A DNA stretch of 37,202 nucleotides from DASPJQ01 sp035299065 (GCA_035299065.1 DATGXI010000009.1:1-37202), one strand, 5' to 3'. Counted from the stretch's first letter, positions 15,430 through 23,059 are shown. Numbers and translations: made by a program. The notes: generated by a model from the letters alone, not told the origin.

Positions 15430-16704
15430 ATGAAACATATTTTATTCGCAGCAATTTTATTCGGCACCACTGTGGTTAAAGCCCAGGGTCCGGGCGCCTG
15501 TACCGATATTTTTATTTCAGAATATGTGGAAGGAACAAGTAACAACAAAGGGTTGGAGTTGTATAACCCTACGGCAGCACCCATTAATCTTTCGGGTTAT
15601 TCCCTGAAAATTTATTTTAACGGATCAACCACAGCTGGCGCAACCTTTACCCCAATGGGAACAATTGGTGTGGGCCAAACATTTACCATTGCTCATTCAA
15701 GCGCAACTATTTTTACAAGTCCCGATACCACACTGGGTGGTGTTTCGGTTGTGTCATTTAACGGCAACGATGCTTTGCGTTTATACCACGGCACAACTGT
15801 TATTGATGTAATAGGCATTGTGGGCGTTGATCCACTTACCAACTGGCCTGTTGATACCGGTGCAACCAACGAATATACCCTTGTGCGCAAACCCACCATT
15901 TATGCGGGCGATACCGTGTGGTTAGGCTCGGCTGATACTACGTATATAGCTTATGCGCAAAACGATGTAAGCCATTTTGGTTCACATGTGTGCACACCAA
16001 CGCTTGATCCCATGATTACTACGGTTGACAGTGTGTTGTGCAACGATAGTTTTGGGATGAATTTATATGCAACCGATACAACAGGTGTGTGGAGTGGAAC
16101 CTACGTAAGCAATTTTGCAGTAGGCGAAGGTTTCTTTTCATCGGCAGCAATTGCGCCTGGTCACTATGTGGCCACCTATGGAGGTAACTCGTGCATAATA
16201 CCCGATGTCGTAAATATTTATGTGCCGGTTAATCCTACCGCGGGCTTTACGTATTCGGTTACCACAGCAATGACGTTTGATTTTACCAATACATCAACCA
16301 ACGGAGACACGTACTTATGGGATTTTGACGGAGCAGGCACATCAACCTTAACCAATCCTTCATTTACGTTTTTAACCAATGGTACCTATACGGTTTGCCT
16401 CGAGGTTACCTCTGATTCGGGTTGTGTAGCCGTAAATTGCCAGAACATTATTGTTACCGGTTTAAATGAGCTGGAAACTTCGCAGGCGTTAACCATTTAC
16501 CCAAATCCTGCCAGCGATTATGTAACGCTTGATATGGTTAAGGCAGGTGATGTAGCTATTCAAAACAGCCTGGGCGAAACAGTGCTTCAGCGTTCAAACG
16601 TAAACAGCAAAGAAGCGATTTACGTTGGCAATTTACCTGCAGGAGTTTATACGCTGGTGGTTGATAAACGCCATGCAAAGCGATTGTTGATTACAGGCAG
16701 GTGA
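15430..16704 (+). CDS. Lamin-tail and PKD domain protein with T9SS sorting domain
   Basis: The 424-residue protein has a signal peptide (cut after VKAQ). A lamin-tail domain follows at about 24-150 (DIFISEYVEGTSNNKGLELYNP, SGYSLKIYF, NDALRLYHG), a fold common in extracellular nucleases and adhesins. A PKD-like domain lies at about 270-345 (YLWDFDGAGTSTLTNPSFTF), and the C-terminus is a type A T9SS sorting domain (IYPNPASDYVTLD, ending KRLLITGR). No nuclease domain accompanies the lamin-tail domain, so its task may be binding rather than catalysis. The stop codon lies inside the first unit of a tandem repeat. Confidence 0.87.
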   Translation: MKHILFAAILFGTTVVKAQGPGACTDIFISEYVEGTSNNKGLELYNPTAAPINLSGYSLKIYFNGSTTAGATFTPMGTIGVGQTFTIAHSSATIFTSPDTTLGGVSVVSFNGNDALRLYHGTTVIDVIGIVGVDPLTNWPVDTGATNEYTLVRKPTIYAGDTVWLGSADTTYIAYAQNDVSHFGSHVCTPTLDPMITTVDSVLCNDSFGMNLYATDTTGVWSGTYVSNFAVGEGFFSSAAIAPGHYVATYGGNSCIIPDVVNIYVPVNPTAGFTYSVTTAMTFDFTNTSTNGDTYLWDFDGAGTSTLTNPSFTFLTNGTYTVCLEVTSDSGCVAVNCQNIIVTGLNELETSQALTIYPNPASDYVTLDMVKAGDVAIQNSLGETVLQRSNVNSKEAIYVGNLPAGVYTLVVDKRHAKRLLITGR

Positions 16705-16960
16705 TAAAAATCAGTTTAGTCGTTAACCTTACTTTGTAGTTTCGTGTATACTTTCTGCGGGATCAGCGAGATCTGCGCGAAAAAATCCGGTTATAAAATC
16801 AGTCCCGTTGTTCACCCTATTTTGTAGTCTCGAATACGTTTTCTGCGAGATCAGTGAGATCAGCGTGAAAAAACGGGTGATAAAAATCAGTCTGGTTGTT
16901 CACCTTATTTTGTAGTTTCGCGTATGTTTTCTGCGAGATCAGCGAGGTCTGCGCGATACC
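16700..16960. repeat. Three tandem 87-89 bp repeats
   Basis: Units start at 16700, 16789 and 16876. Each reads roughly GGTGATAAAAATCAG, a variable stretch, TTCACC-TATTTTGTAGT, then TTTCTGCGAGATCAGCGAG and ATCTGCGCGA. The units differ by scattered substitutions and small indels. The first unit contains the stop codon of the lamin-tail gene (TGA 16702-16704). This is the main content of the 307-bp spacer before DUF983; no ORF or terminator is seen in it. Confidence 0.88.
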
Positions 16961-17001
16961 TTTAAATAAGTTACTATCAAAAGCCCCAATTTAATACACA
17001 G

Positions 17002-17009
17002 TATTTTTG
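17002..17009 (+). promoter_or_regulatory. Possible -7 box TATTTTTG before DUF983
   Basis: This is an exact TAnnTTTG match, but it lies only two bases before the ATG at 17012, so it would imply a nearly leaderless transcript or a chance match. No TTG is found at -33. Confidence 0.25.
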
Positions 17010-17011
17010 CC

Positions 17012-17368
17012 ATGAAGTGCCCGCATTGCCGTACGGGTAAACTTTTTAAGAAACGTTGGCCAAAAAATTATACCGAACTGGTTGACCTGAACGAAACCTG
17101 CCCCGTGTGTAAGCACTCAGCTTTGATTGAACCGGGATTTTTTTACGGATCAATGTACGTTTCCTACATGATCAACGTGGGCGTGCTAGTAAGCACCTGG
17201 ATAGCGTTTACCCTTTTTGTGGGAAGTGTGTTTGATTATACCTGGACATTTTTATCCATTGTCATTTTTTTAATGCTGGTTTTGTGGCCCTATGCCTTCA
17301 GGCTGGCGCGCAGCGTTTGGGCCCATATGTTTATTCCGTATAAGGATAAAAGCACGAGTAAAGAGTAG
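17012..17368 (+). CDS. DUF983 family small membrane protein
   Basis: The 118-residue protein begins with a zinc-ribbon-like pair of CxxC motifs (Cys3-Cys6 in CPHC and Cys30-Cys33 in CPVC) separated by a basic stretch with TGKLFKKRWP. After ALIEPGFFYGSMYVSYM come two membrane helices (about 50-72 and 75-98) and a short charged tail. This order and the GFFYGSMYVSY signature are those of DUF983, widespread in Bacteroidota and Alphaproteobacteria and without a proven role. The protein is expected in the inner membrane with the ribbon on the cytoplasmic side. Confidence 0.88.
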   Translation: MKCPHCRTGKLFKKRWPKNYTELVDLNETCPVCKHSALIEPGFFYGSMYVSYMINVGVLVSTWIAFTLFVGSVFDYTWTFLSIVIFLMLVLWPYAFRLARSVWAHMFIPYKDKSTSKE

Positions 17369-17398
17369 CAACTGCAGTAACAATGGGTCAAATCCTGT

Positions 17399-18178
17399 TT
17401 AAATAAGTTTTTTCAGCGTTCCCGGATCTTTAAAGTCAATCCAAAAAACACTTACAGGTTCTGTTTTTTCAATCTGCCCGTTTTTATTGCGGTCATGCCG
17501 GGTGTAAATGTACATGATATCGCTTTTGTAATCATAGGTTGAGCGTTGTGCCGAGTAATGCTTCGGTATCAATTGTTTTTTTGTGGAGTTTGTTTCGTTG
17601 ATGTAGAAAAATTTCCTCAGGTCTTTTTTATTGATCAGGCTGTCGCCATTGGAGTCTTCATCATAGGCCGAAACAAGAAAAAAATTGCGTGTTACCTGTT
17701 GAAATGCCAGGGAGTCTTTTTTGGGTCCGGGAAAATAGGCTACGTTGATGAGCGTTGGCTTATTGAAAAAATAACTGAGCCTCTCGGTTGAAACATCATA
17801 ATGGGCTATGTTAATTAAATTATAACCCTCAATGATCTCAATACCGGGCATAAAATAGTGAAACCCGTCTTCTTGTTTTGTTATTCCCTCATATTCGTAA
17901 TAGGTTGAGCTTTCACCATACTGTATGCCGCGGTTGCTTGTTTTTCTGAGTTTGTAAATGGGAATTAGTTTTACACGATCAATGCCTGTTAAACGCACTG
18001 AATTGGGCGAAGTAATGAGTTTTTGAAGCGATTCATTCCTGCCCAGGTAATTTGTTGAGTCAAATGTATTTTCTTCTTCCACCTCCGAAAGGGTTAATTC
18101 CTGGGGCTTCTTTTTGGTTTCGGATTGGTTGCATGAAATGGCAACAAAGGCTGTTAATGCATAAAAAAGGTTTTTCAT
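17399..18178 (-). CDS. Lipoprotein with two EF-hand-like calcium loops
   Basis: A lipoprotein signal (MKNLFYALTAFVAISC, Cys16) is followed by an acidic linker and a beta-rich body. Two stretches match the 12-residue EF-hand or dockerin loop: D175-N177-D179-x-x-I182-x3-D186 (in DSNGDSLINKKD) and D229-N231-N233-G234-x-I236-x3-E240 (in DRNKNGQIEKTE). The second fits the canonical DxNxNGxIxxxE exactly; the first has Ser where Gly is usual. The loops are 54 residues apart, so this is not a paired EF-hand domain. Calcium binding in the periplasm is plausible but not shown. The family is known to me only as unnamed Bacteroidota proteins. It converges with DUF983. Confidence 0.83.
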   Translation of the reverse strand: MKNLFYALTAFVAISCNQSETKKKPQELTLSEVEEENTFDSTNYLGRNESLQKLITSPNSVRLTGIDRVKLIPIYKLRKTSNRGIQYGESSTYYEYEGITKQEDGFHYFMPGIEIIEGYNLINIAHYDVSTERLSYFFNKPTLINVAYFPGPKKDSLAFQQVTRNFFLVSAYDEDSNGDSLINKKDLRKFFYINETNSTKKQLIPKHYSAQRSTYDYKSDIMYIYTRHDRNKNGQIEKTEPVSVFWIDFKDPGTLKKLI

Positions 18179-18374
18179 GAAGCTTGGTTTTGAAACGAAA
18201 ATAGTTAAGCTTCGAAATGAAAGGGATGTAAAAGTATTATTCGCTGGGAATGGAAAATTATTCGATGGGATAACTTAAAAACGTGTTTACAACGGGCTTT
18301 GCCAAGGGTGCGCATATGTTTTACAATTACAATTCGTTTAAATTTTCTCTAACTTCTTTTTGGTGGTTGTAGCA

Positions 18375-19025
18375 TCACGATTTGAATTTACTGCCTTCTA
18401 AGTATAGATCAAAATTTATTTCAAGGCCCAATTTTGACATTTTCAGAATTGAATCTTTGTCTATTGTGGGACCGCCTGGCATTCCATTTGCATTGTGAAT
18501 ATTCATTGCGACCTGAATGTGTCCATTAGCTTGTGAGACCAATTGCTTTACACCTTCCATATCGGTTAGAAGTAAATCTAATAGCTTTTTAAGTTTATCT
18601 TCAAACTCATCGGGTTCTGGATTTGGAAGAAGGTTAAATTTACTGAAATTATATCTGGAATTTCCGGATGGTCGTAAGTCGCCATTATTCCATCCACTTG
18701 TCGGAATAAGTTTTGTTAGTGATTTTAGTTTATCAAAAGATAGCTTGTCAGAGGTTGCCGTGAAATAAACTCTATGCCAAGGTTCAGTATGAACTCCGAT
18801 AATTCTCTTTTCTTCATTGTTAATAAAAAAAGAGAAAAAGAATTTCTCTTCAAATACCGGAAGATATACAATCGTTGTCTCTTTATTCTCTCTGTCAATA
18901 CGTTCAATTTTAGGTTTGTTATTTATATAAACTGGTGAGTGAATTTCAAAATACTGGCTTGTCACACCGAGCGACTTATTTTTAATTTCTAATTCAACCA
19001 ATTCGATTATTTGTTCGTCTGTCAT
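18375..19025 (-). CDS. DUF4279 domain-containing protein
   Basis: The C-terminal half carries the pattern I associate with DUF4279: SGWNNGDLR, a helical block with LKKLLDLLL, NGHIQVAMNIH, GGPTIDKDSILKMSKLGLEINFDLY. The family has no established function and is often encoded near polymorphic-toxin or immunity loci. There is no signal peptide, so it is cytoplasmic. I chose the ATG at 19025 (MTDEQIIELVELE); a GTG at 19088 would place a likely -7 box inside the gene. The gene is visibly more AT-rich than its neighbours (three 60-base lines count 28-33 percent GC) and lies next to copy B of the palindromic element, which suggests acquisition by transfer. Confidence 0.82.
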   Translation of the reverse strand: MTDEQIIELVELEIKNKSLGVTSQYFEIHSPVYINNKPKIERIDRENKETTIVYLPVFEEKFFFSFFINNEEKRIIGVHTEPWHRVYFTATSDKLSFDKLKSLTKLIPTSGWNNGDLRPSGNSRYNFSKFNLLPNPEPDEFEDKLKKLLDLLLTDMEGVKQLVSQANGHIQVAMNIHNANGMPGGPTIDKDSILKMSKLGLEINFDLYLEGSKFKS

Positions 19026-19068
19026 ACTATTGTCGCTAGCTTGTTTAAATCCAAAATTCCCCCTACAC

Positions 19069-19076
19069 CAAATATA
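19069..19076 (-). promoter_or_regulatory. -7 box TATATTTG of the DUF4279 gene
   Basis: On the minus strand TATATTTG is an exact TAnnTTTG match 43 bases before the ATG at 19025. A TTG lies upstream but only 13 bases away, shorter than the usual spacing. Confidence 0.42.
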
Positions 19077-19131
19077 TAAAATTTGCACTCAATTTTACGG
19101 ATTAGTCCAGCGGTTAATCTTATTTACAACC

Positions 19132-19253
19132 CTGCCCCGGATAGAGCCAAATAGCCCGGAGTAAAAATCAAAGAAGACCAGATCCTTCGGGCCTCAGGAA
19201 AGGGTTTTCTTTGATTTTTAGGAGGACTATAGGCGATAGCCGGAAAGGCAGCC
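19132..19253 (-). mobile_element. Palindromic MITE/REP-like element, copy B
   Basis: The inner arms TAAAAATCAAAGAAGACC (19162-19179) and GGGTTTTCTTTGATTTTTA (19202-19220) pair with one G-U. The outer arms continue the complementarity imperfectly: CTGCC, CCGG, TA-GCC and ATAG blocks occur in the same order when the right arm is reverse-complemented. The whole element is thus a 120-bp near-palindrome. It matches copy A (1139-1298) in the opposite orientation but lacks the 41-base internal segment. It separates the DUF4279 gene from a terminator and the DUF4920 gene. Confidence 0.72.
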
Positions 19254-19278
19254 TAAAAGAAAATCAGAAAACCAGCCC

Positions 19279-19316
19279 AAAAAAAAGGTCCGGAAATTTA
19301 TCCGAACCTTTTTTTA
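19279..19316. terminator. Bidirectional Rho-independent terminator
   Basis: AAAAAAAGGTCCGGA, a short AT loop and TCCGAACCTTTTTTT form a strong hairpin with runs on both sides. It lies 20 bases past the stop of the leftward DUF4920 gene. Confidence 0.85.
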
Positions 19317-19335
19317 TTTTTAATATTCTTTTTTA

Positions 19336-19839
19336 CTACTTAATCAAAACGCCATTTGCCTCAAAGGTCAGTTCAACTTTAGGTTCAGTGATTTTTTCAA
19401 TTTCTTCTTTGGATTTACCGGCATCCTCAGCATAGTGTTTTTGATCAGCCACGCTCATGGTGTCAACTTTTATCCAACCCTGAACGGTTGCATTTTTACC
19501 GGCAACATCTTTGGGAACAAAAAAAGCATAGTCTTTAAACTTTACCATTAGTTCGTTTGATTTTTCGCCCATGTCCAAACGCATCCAGCAACCTTTTGCC
19601 TGGCATACTGAATTTACTTTTGCCGTTAATTTAACTTCCATACTGTCCTTGCCCAACATGGCCTCAAGCAATTGCTGGTTGTCCATTGCACCGTCTTCGG
19701 TAATTTCATCACCGGCTTTGTACATACCTTCCATGGCTGTTGTGTCGGTTGCTTCGGTGTTTTCTTCTGTAGCTTTTTTGTCACCACCACATGAAATAAG
19801 CAGGGTAGCAGGAATTAAAAAATAAAATAATTTGTTCAT
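19336..19839 (-). CDS. DUF4920 domain-containing lipoprotein
   Basis: A lipoprotein signal MNKLFYFLIPATLLISC (Cys17) is followed by an acidic Thr/Glu linker (20-50) and then the DUF4920 core. The core contains VKLTAKVNSVCQAKGCWMRLD with Cys79 and Cys84, VKFKDYAFFVPKDVAGKNATVQGW, and a C-terminal ITEPKVELTFEANGVLIK. The CxxxxCW motif is the family hallmark and might bind a metal or form a disulfide; no function has been proven as far as I know. It is a single gene with its own terminator. Confidence 0.9.
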   Translation of the reverse strand: MNKLFYFLIPATLLISCGGDKKATEENTEATDTTAMEGMYKAGDEITEDGAMDNQQLLEAMLGKDSMEVKLTAKVNSVCQAKGCWMRLDMGEKSNELMVKFKDYAFFVPKDVAGKNATVQGWIKVDTMSVADQKHYAEDAGKSKEEIEKITEPKVELTFEANGVLIK

Positions 19840-19861
19840 GTTTGTTTACTTAAGTGTGGTG

Positions 19862-19869
19862 CAAATGTA
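19862..19869 (-). promoter_or_regulatory. -7 box TACATTTG of the DUF4920 gene
   Basis: This is an exact TAnnTTTG match on the minus strand, 22 bases before the ATG at 19839. No TTG is seen at the usual -33 distance. Confidence 0.42.
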
Positions 19870-20015
19870 ACGCAAAAACGGTGTATGAAAAAGGATGTTG
19901 GAAAATGTTCCATGCTTATGTTTACATTGATATTCAGTGTTTTAAAATTGAATTTTTAAGGCATGCCCCCTTTGTGCCCAAAACCTGCGTTTACTGTATT
20001 ACCAGGAAGTAAACC

Positions 20016-21071
20016 ATGCAAAAACTTTTTTTAACAGCCATTTTTTTTAGCCTGCACATGTATTGTTGTGCAAGCAACACGTTTAACACGTTGCAAAACC
20101 TGCAAAAGTTTACCGGTGTTATGATTGAACCAAAACCGGGACAATATGCTGCCTATGGCGAAACGTTTAAGGTTGGTTTTACCGCAACGAAAAAAAAAGA
20201 CGGGAAACAAAAAAAAATCAGAACACTGAACCCGCGCTTTAGCATAAAAGTTGAAGGTGGAAAAAAAACCGGCAGTAAAATTACGGTTACGAATAAACCA
20301 ACGGATAAAAACCTGTACGCGGTAAAAATACGCGTTGAGCAGCGCAGGCTATTTGGTAAAAACCTTGTTGATTCACTTACGTATCCCATAAATTTTGCAA
20401 CACGCCTTTCGCTGGATTTTTCAGGTTCGGCCGGTAAAGATGGCCGAAGGGGAATTAACCATTGGGGAACTGCACTTATTGGACGCGATGGAAACAGCGG
20501 TGGAACAGGTGGCGATGGACATTGGGGAACGGATGGAAAAGATTTACAGGTAAAAATCACCAATGAATTTGACATGAACCTGGGTTGCGCAGTGTATTTT
20601 ATTTATGTAAAAGAACTTGAAACCAAAAAAAATTATGTTTACCGGTGGATTGAAAACAATGGGGGAATTGAAATTGACACCCACGGTGGCCGCGGTGGCG
20701 ATGGTGGAAGAGGTGGACGTGGAGGAAACGGTAAAGACGGGCGCTATGTAGAAAAAAAGGATGGCACTGTAAAATATAAGCCAGCAGGTAATGGTGGCGA
20801 TGGTGGAAGTGGAGGCGATGGCGGAAACGGTGGTAATGGCGGAGACCTTGAAATAATTGTACACGAAGATTGCGATGAAGTAATTCAATACCTGCGTTGC
20901 TTTACACAAGGTGGACACGGTGGAAGGGGAGGAGAGGCCAACCAGCACGGAGGAAATCCAGGCCATGGACTGGAAGGCGAAACCACTTATAGCGGCCAGC
21001 CGGGTTTTGCGGGCGAATGGGGCCATGATGGTAAGTATGGGAATTTAACTGTTCGTACAACATTATTCTGA
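20016..21071 (+). CDS. Secreted glycine-rich, collagen-like protein
   Basis: The 351-residue protein has an N-terminal export signal ending near MYCCAS (residues 1-20; Cys17/Cys18 could also be a lipobox). Residues about 25-135 form a beta-rich head (IEPKPGQYAAYGETFKVGFTA). Three Gly-rich blocks follow: 135-175 (GSAGKDGRRG, GGTGGDGHWGTDG), 223-278 (dense GGxGGxG repeats with Asp, Arg, Asn and Ser between glycines) and 298-342. Non-repetitive beta segments separate them (ITNEFDMNLGCAVYFIYVKELE; DLEIIVHEDCDEVIQYLRCF). GGxGGxG is not the strict GxY of collagen and may form polyproline-II-like Gly sheets. A candidate SD, AGGAAG, lies eight bases before the ATG, unusual here. Function unknown; surface exposure inferred. 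Confidence 0.82.
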   Translation: MQKLFLTAIFFSLHMYCCASNTFNTLQNLQKFTGVMIEPKPGQYAAYGETFKVGFTATKKKDGKQKKIRTLNPRFSIKVEGGKKTGSKITVTNKPTDKNLYAVKIRVEQRRLFGKNLVDSLTYPINFATRLSLDFSGSAGKDGRRGINHWGTALIGRDGNSGGTGGDGHWGTDGKDLQVKITNEFDMNLGCAVYFIYVKELETKKNYVYRWIENNGGIEIDTHGGRGGDGGRGGRGGNGKDGRYVEKKDGTVKYKPAGNGGDGGSGGDGGNGGNGGDLEIIVHEDCDEVIQYLRCFTQGGHGGRGGEANQHGGNPGHGLEGETTYSGQPGFAGEWGHDGKYGNLTVRTTLF

Positions 21072-21160
21072 TTTCGGTTGAAAATCCTGTTAGCTTGCAC
21101 ACGCATTGTTCGTAATCGGACAAAAGTTCGTTTCAATTTCTAAAATTTCACAAAATATGT

Positions 21161-21224
21161 AATTCATAGTTCCTGATTCATAATTCATAATTAAATTCAA
21201 TTATGAACTATGAATTCTGAATCA
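21161..21224. promoter_or_regulatory. Nested inverted repeats at the start of the AraC gene
   Basis: AATTCATAGTTC (21161-21172) is inverted at 21205-21216 (GAACTATGAATT). TGATTCA (21174-21180) is inverted at 21218-21224. TTCATAATT (21184-21192) is inverted at 21199-21207. The ATG at 21210 lies inside the right arm, so a folded leader would hide the start, or the arms could be an operator. It may also be a common ATTCATAATTC spacer repeat. Confidence 0.5.
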
Positions 21225-22154
21225 TGTCCATACTGCAACAGCGTGCGTTCCATTTTAATTGGGAATGTATTTTGCTCGAACCACAACAAGGAAATGAAAT
21301 CCCTTGAGAGTGGAACGCTTTACATAAAAGAAAAAAAGCTGGAGGAAACCGATTGGCATGTTTCACGCCTGTCAATACGCTGTATGGTAAAAGGCGAGCA
21401 GTATTACAAAGCAGGAAGTAAAGAAAGCCTGGTAAATCCTTCGAATTTTTTGCTCATCAATCAGGGGCAACGTTACAAAACCAGTTTTGCAGGAAAGGAA
21501 GAATCAGAAATGTTAATGGTAGCGTTTAAACCGGGATTTGCCGAAGGTGTTTACGAAAGCATGACGCAAAAACAGGAATGGCTGCTTGATAATAGTGGGA
21601 ACGAATCGGGTTTAAAGCTTAATTTTTTTGAAAAGACGTATGCGGCCGATGCGGAAATTCAGGCTGTGTTCTCAAAACTGTATCAACTGGTGCACGAAAA
21701 AAATGTGGCGTATAAAAAGCAACTCAACCTTGAGGGTTATTACACAAAATTAATTGAGCGATTAATAGCATTGAACTTTTCGGTTTTTGAATCCATAAAA
21801 GAAGGCAAGCAATTAAAAACGGCCACCAAAATTGAATTGTACAAACGCCTTTGCGTGGCGCGTGACTACATGGATGCCTATTTTTCAGATGCAATTTCGC
21901 TGGAGCACATTGCCAGTGTTGCCTGTATGTCAGTTCACCACTTCAAACGCGAGTTTCAGTCGTATTTTGGAATAAGTCCGCACCGGTACATTATGCAGCT
22001 ACGCCTGAAAAAAGCAGCCGGTTTATTGAAAAAATCGGAATTAAGTGTAAAAGAAGTATGTCGCAGTGTTGGGTTTGAAGACGATTCGTCATTTATACGT
22101 TTGTTTAAACAAAATTTTGGGTATACACCCGTTGCTTTTAGAAAATCAATATGA
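21210..22154 (+). CDS. AraC-family transcriptional regulator with CCCH N-terminus
   Basis: The C-terminal 100 residues are a complete AraC/XylS DNA-binding domain with both helix-turn-helix units: SLEHIASVACMSVHHFKREFQSYFGISPHRYIMQLRLKKA and SVKEVCRSVGFEDDSSFIRLFKQNFGYTP. The middle (about 30-190) is the cupin-like sensing part (LLINQGQRYKTSF). The N-terminus CPYCNSVRSILIGNVFCSNH contains Cys6, Cys9, Cys22 and His25 with spacing CxxC-x12-CxxH, like a small zinc site, which is uncommon in this family. If the start were moved to Met29 this feature would be lost. The stop overlaps the next start (ATGA), so it is coupled to the secreted protein downstream and may control it. Confidence 0.9.
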   Translation: MNSESCPYCNSVRSILIGNVFCSNHNKEMKSLESGTLYIKEKKLEETDWHVSRLSIRCMVKGEQYYKAGSKESLVNPSNFLLINQGQRYKTSFAGKEESEMLMVAFKPGFAEGVYESMTQKQEWLLDNSGNESGLKLNFFEKTYAADAEIQAVFSKLYQLVHEKNVAYKKQLNLEGYYTKLIERLIALNFSVFESIKEGKQLKTATKIELYKRLCVARDYMDAYFSDAISLEHIASVACMSVHHFKREFQSYFGISPHRYIMQLRLKKAAGLLKKSELSVKEVCRSVGFEDDSSFIRLFKQNFGYTPVAFRKSI

Positions 22155-23059
22155 AAATTTTAAATACAGCTTTGTTTTTACTTGCCTGTAATTTTGGTTG
22201 GGCACAACAGGTTGCCGACAGCAATTTTACGTTTAAAAACGAAAATCCGCGTTACGCAAACGGTAAAGGCACGCGTGTGTGGATTGACGAAGCGCATTAT
22301 AATTTTCATACCAGCACAGGCAGGTATGCACCTTTTGCAAAAGTAGTGCGCGAGGACGGTTATACGGTGGAAGCGAATACAAAAGAATTTACGGTAAAAA
22401 ACCTGGAAAACTGTGGCATATTGGTTGTGGCCAATGCCCTGCATAAAAAAAATGCAACAAGCGGCTGGATAGTGCCAACACCGTCATTTGTGAGCAAAGC
22501 TGAAATCAAGGCCCTGAAAAAATGGGTGAATGAAGGGGGAAGTCTTTTTTTAATTGCCGACCACATGCCTTTTGCCGGTGCTGCATATGAATTGGGAAAA
22601 GCGTTTGGGTTTGAATTTGTAAATGGATTTGCCCTGGATGCCAAACAACGAAATATGGAATATTTTACCATACAAAACGGTGGATTGATTGAAAACGAAA
22701 TTAGCCGTGGAAATGGAAAAAACGAAAAGGTTGATACAATAGTGACATTTACCGGGAGTGCATTTAAAATTTCCGATGGTGCCGTTCCCCTTGTTTACCT
22801 GGGCGAAAATTACTCGGTACTTATGCCTGATACAGCCTGGCAGTTCAATAAAAATACCGACACATTGAGTGCAAACGGATTGTTCCAGGGTGCGTATAAA
22901 AAAGTGGGCAAGGGAAAAATTGTTGTATTTGGCGAAGCTGGTATGTTTAGTGCGCAAATTGGGATGGGCCAAAAATTCGGGATGAACTTACCCGAATCAA
23001 AAGAAAACCCGCAGTTGTTGTTAAACATCATTCATTGGCTTGATCCCTTTGAAAAATAG
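22151..23059 (+). CDS. Secreted DUF4350-like (class I amidotransferase-like fold) protein
   Basis: A signal peptide (cut near GWAQ, residue 19) precedes a domain resembling DUF4350 and ThuA-type Rossmann folds: TRVWIDEAHYNFHTSTGRYAPF, ENCGILVVANAL, EIKALKKWVNEGGSLFLIADHMPFAGAAYELGKAFGFEFVNGFA, and near the end GKGKIVVFGEAGMFSA. Conserved Asp/His residues (DEAHYNFH, ADHMPF) suggest a bound ligand or metal, but I know of no proven activity. The ATG overlaps the AraC stop by four bases (22151-22154), showing translational coupling. A 104-bp spacer follows. Confidence 0.8.
   Translation: MKILNTALFLLACNFGWAQQVADSNFTFKNENPRYANGKGTRVWIDEAHYNFHTSTGRYAPFAKVVREDGYTVEANTKEFTVKNLENCGILVVANALHKKNATSGWIVPTPSFVSKAEIKALKKWVNEGGSLFLIADHMPFAGAAYELGKAFGFEFVNGFALDAKQRNMEYFTIQNGGLIENEISRGNGKNEKVDTIVTFTGSAFKISDGAVPLVYLGENYSVLMPDTAWQFNKNTDTLSANGLFQGAYKKVGKGKIVVFGEAGMFSAQIGMGQKFGMNLPESKENPQLLLNIIHWLDPFEK

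Noticed and set aside
16700..16960. CRISPR-like repeat array
   Set aside because: Repeats are 87-89 bp, adjoin directly without unique spacers and diverge from each other; there are no cas genes.
20544..21026. 160-codon minus frame rich in Ser/Thr/Ile
   Set aside because: It is antisense to the Gly-rich repeats; GGxGG codons read backwards give Ser/Thr/Ala-rich sequence. The plus strand has a signal peptide and SD.
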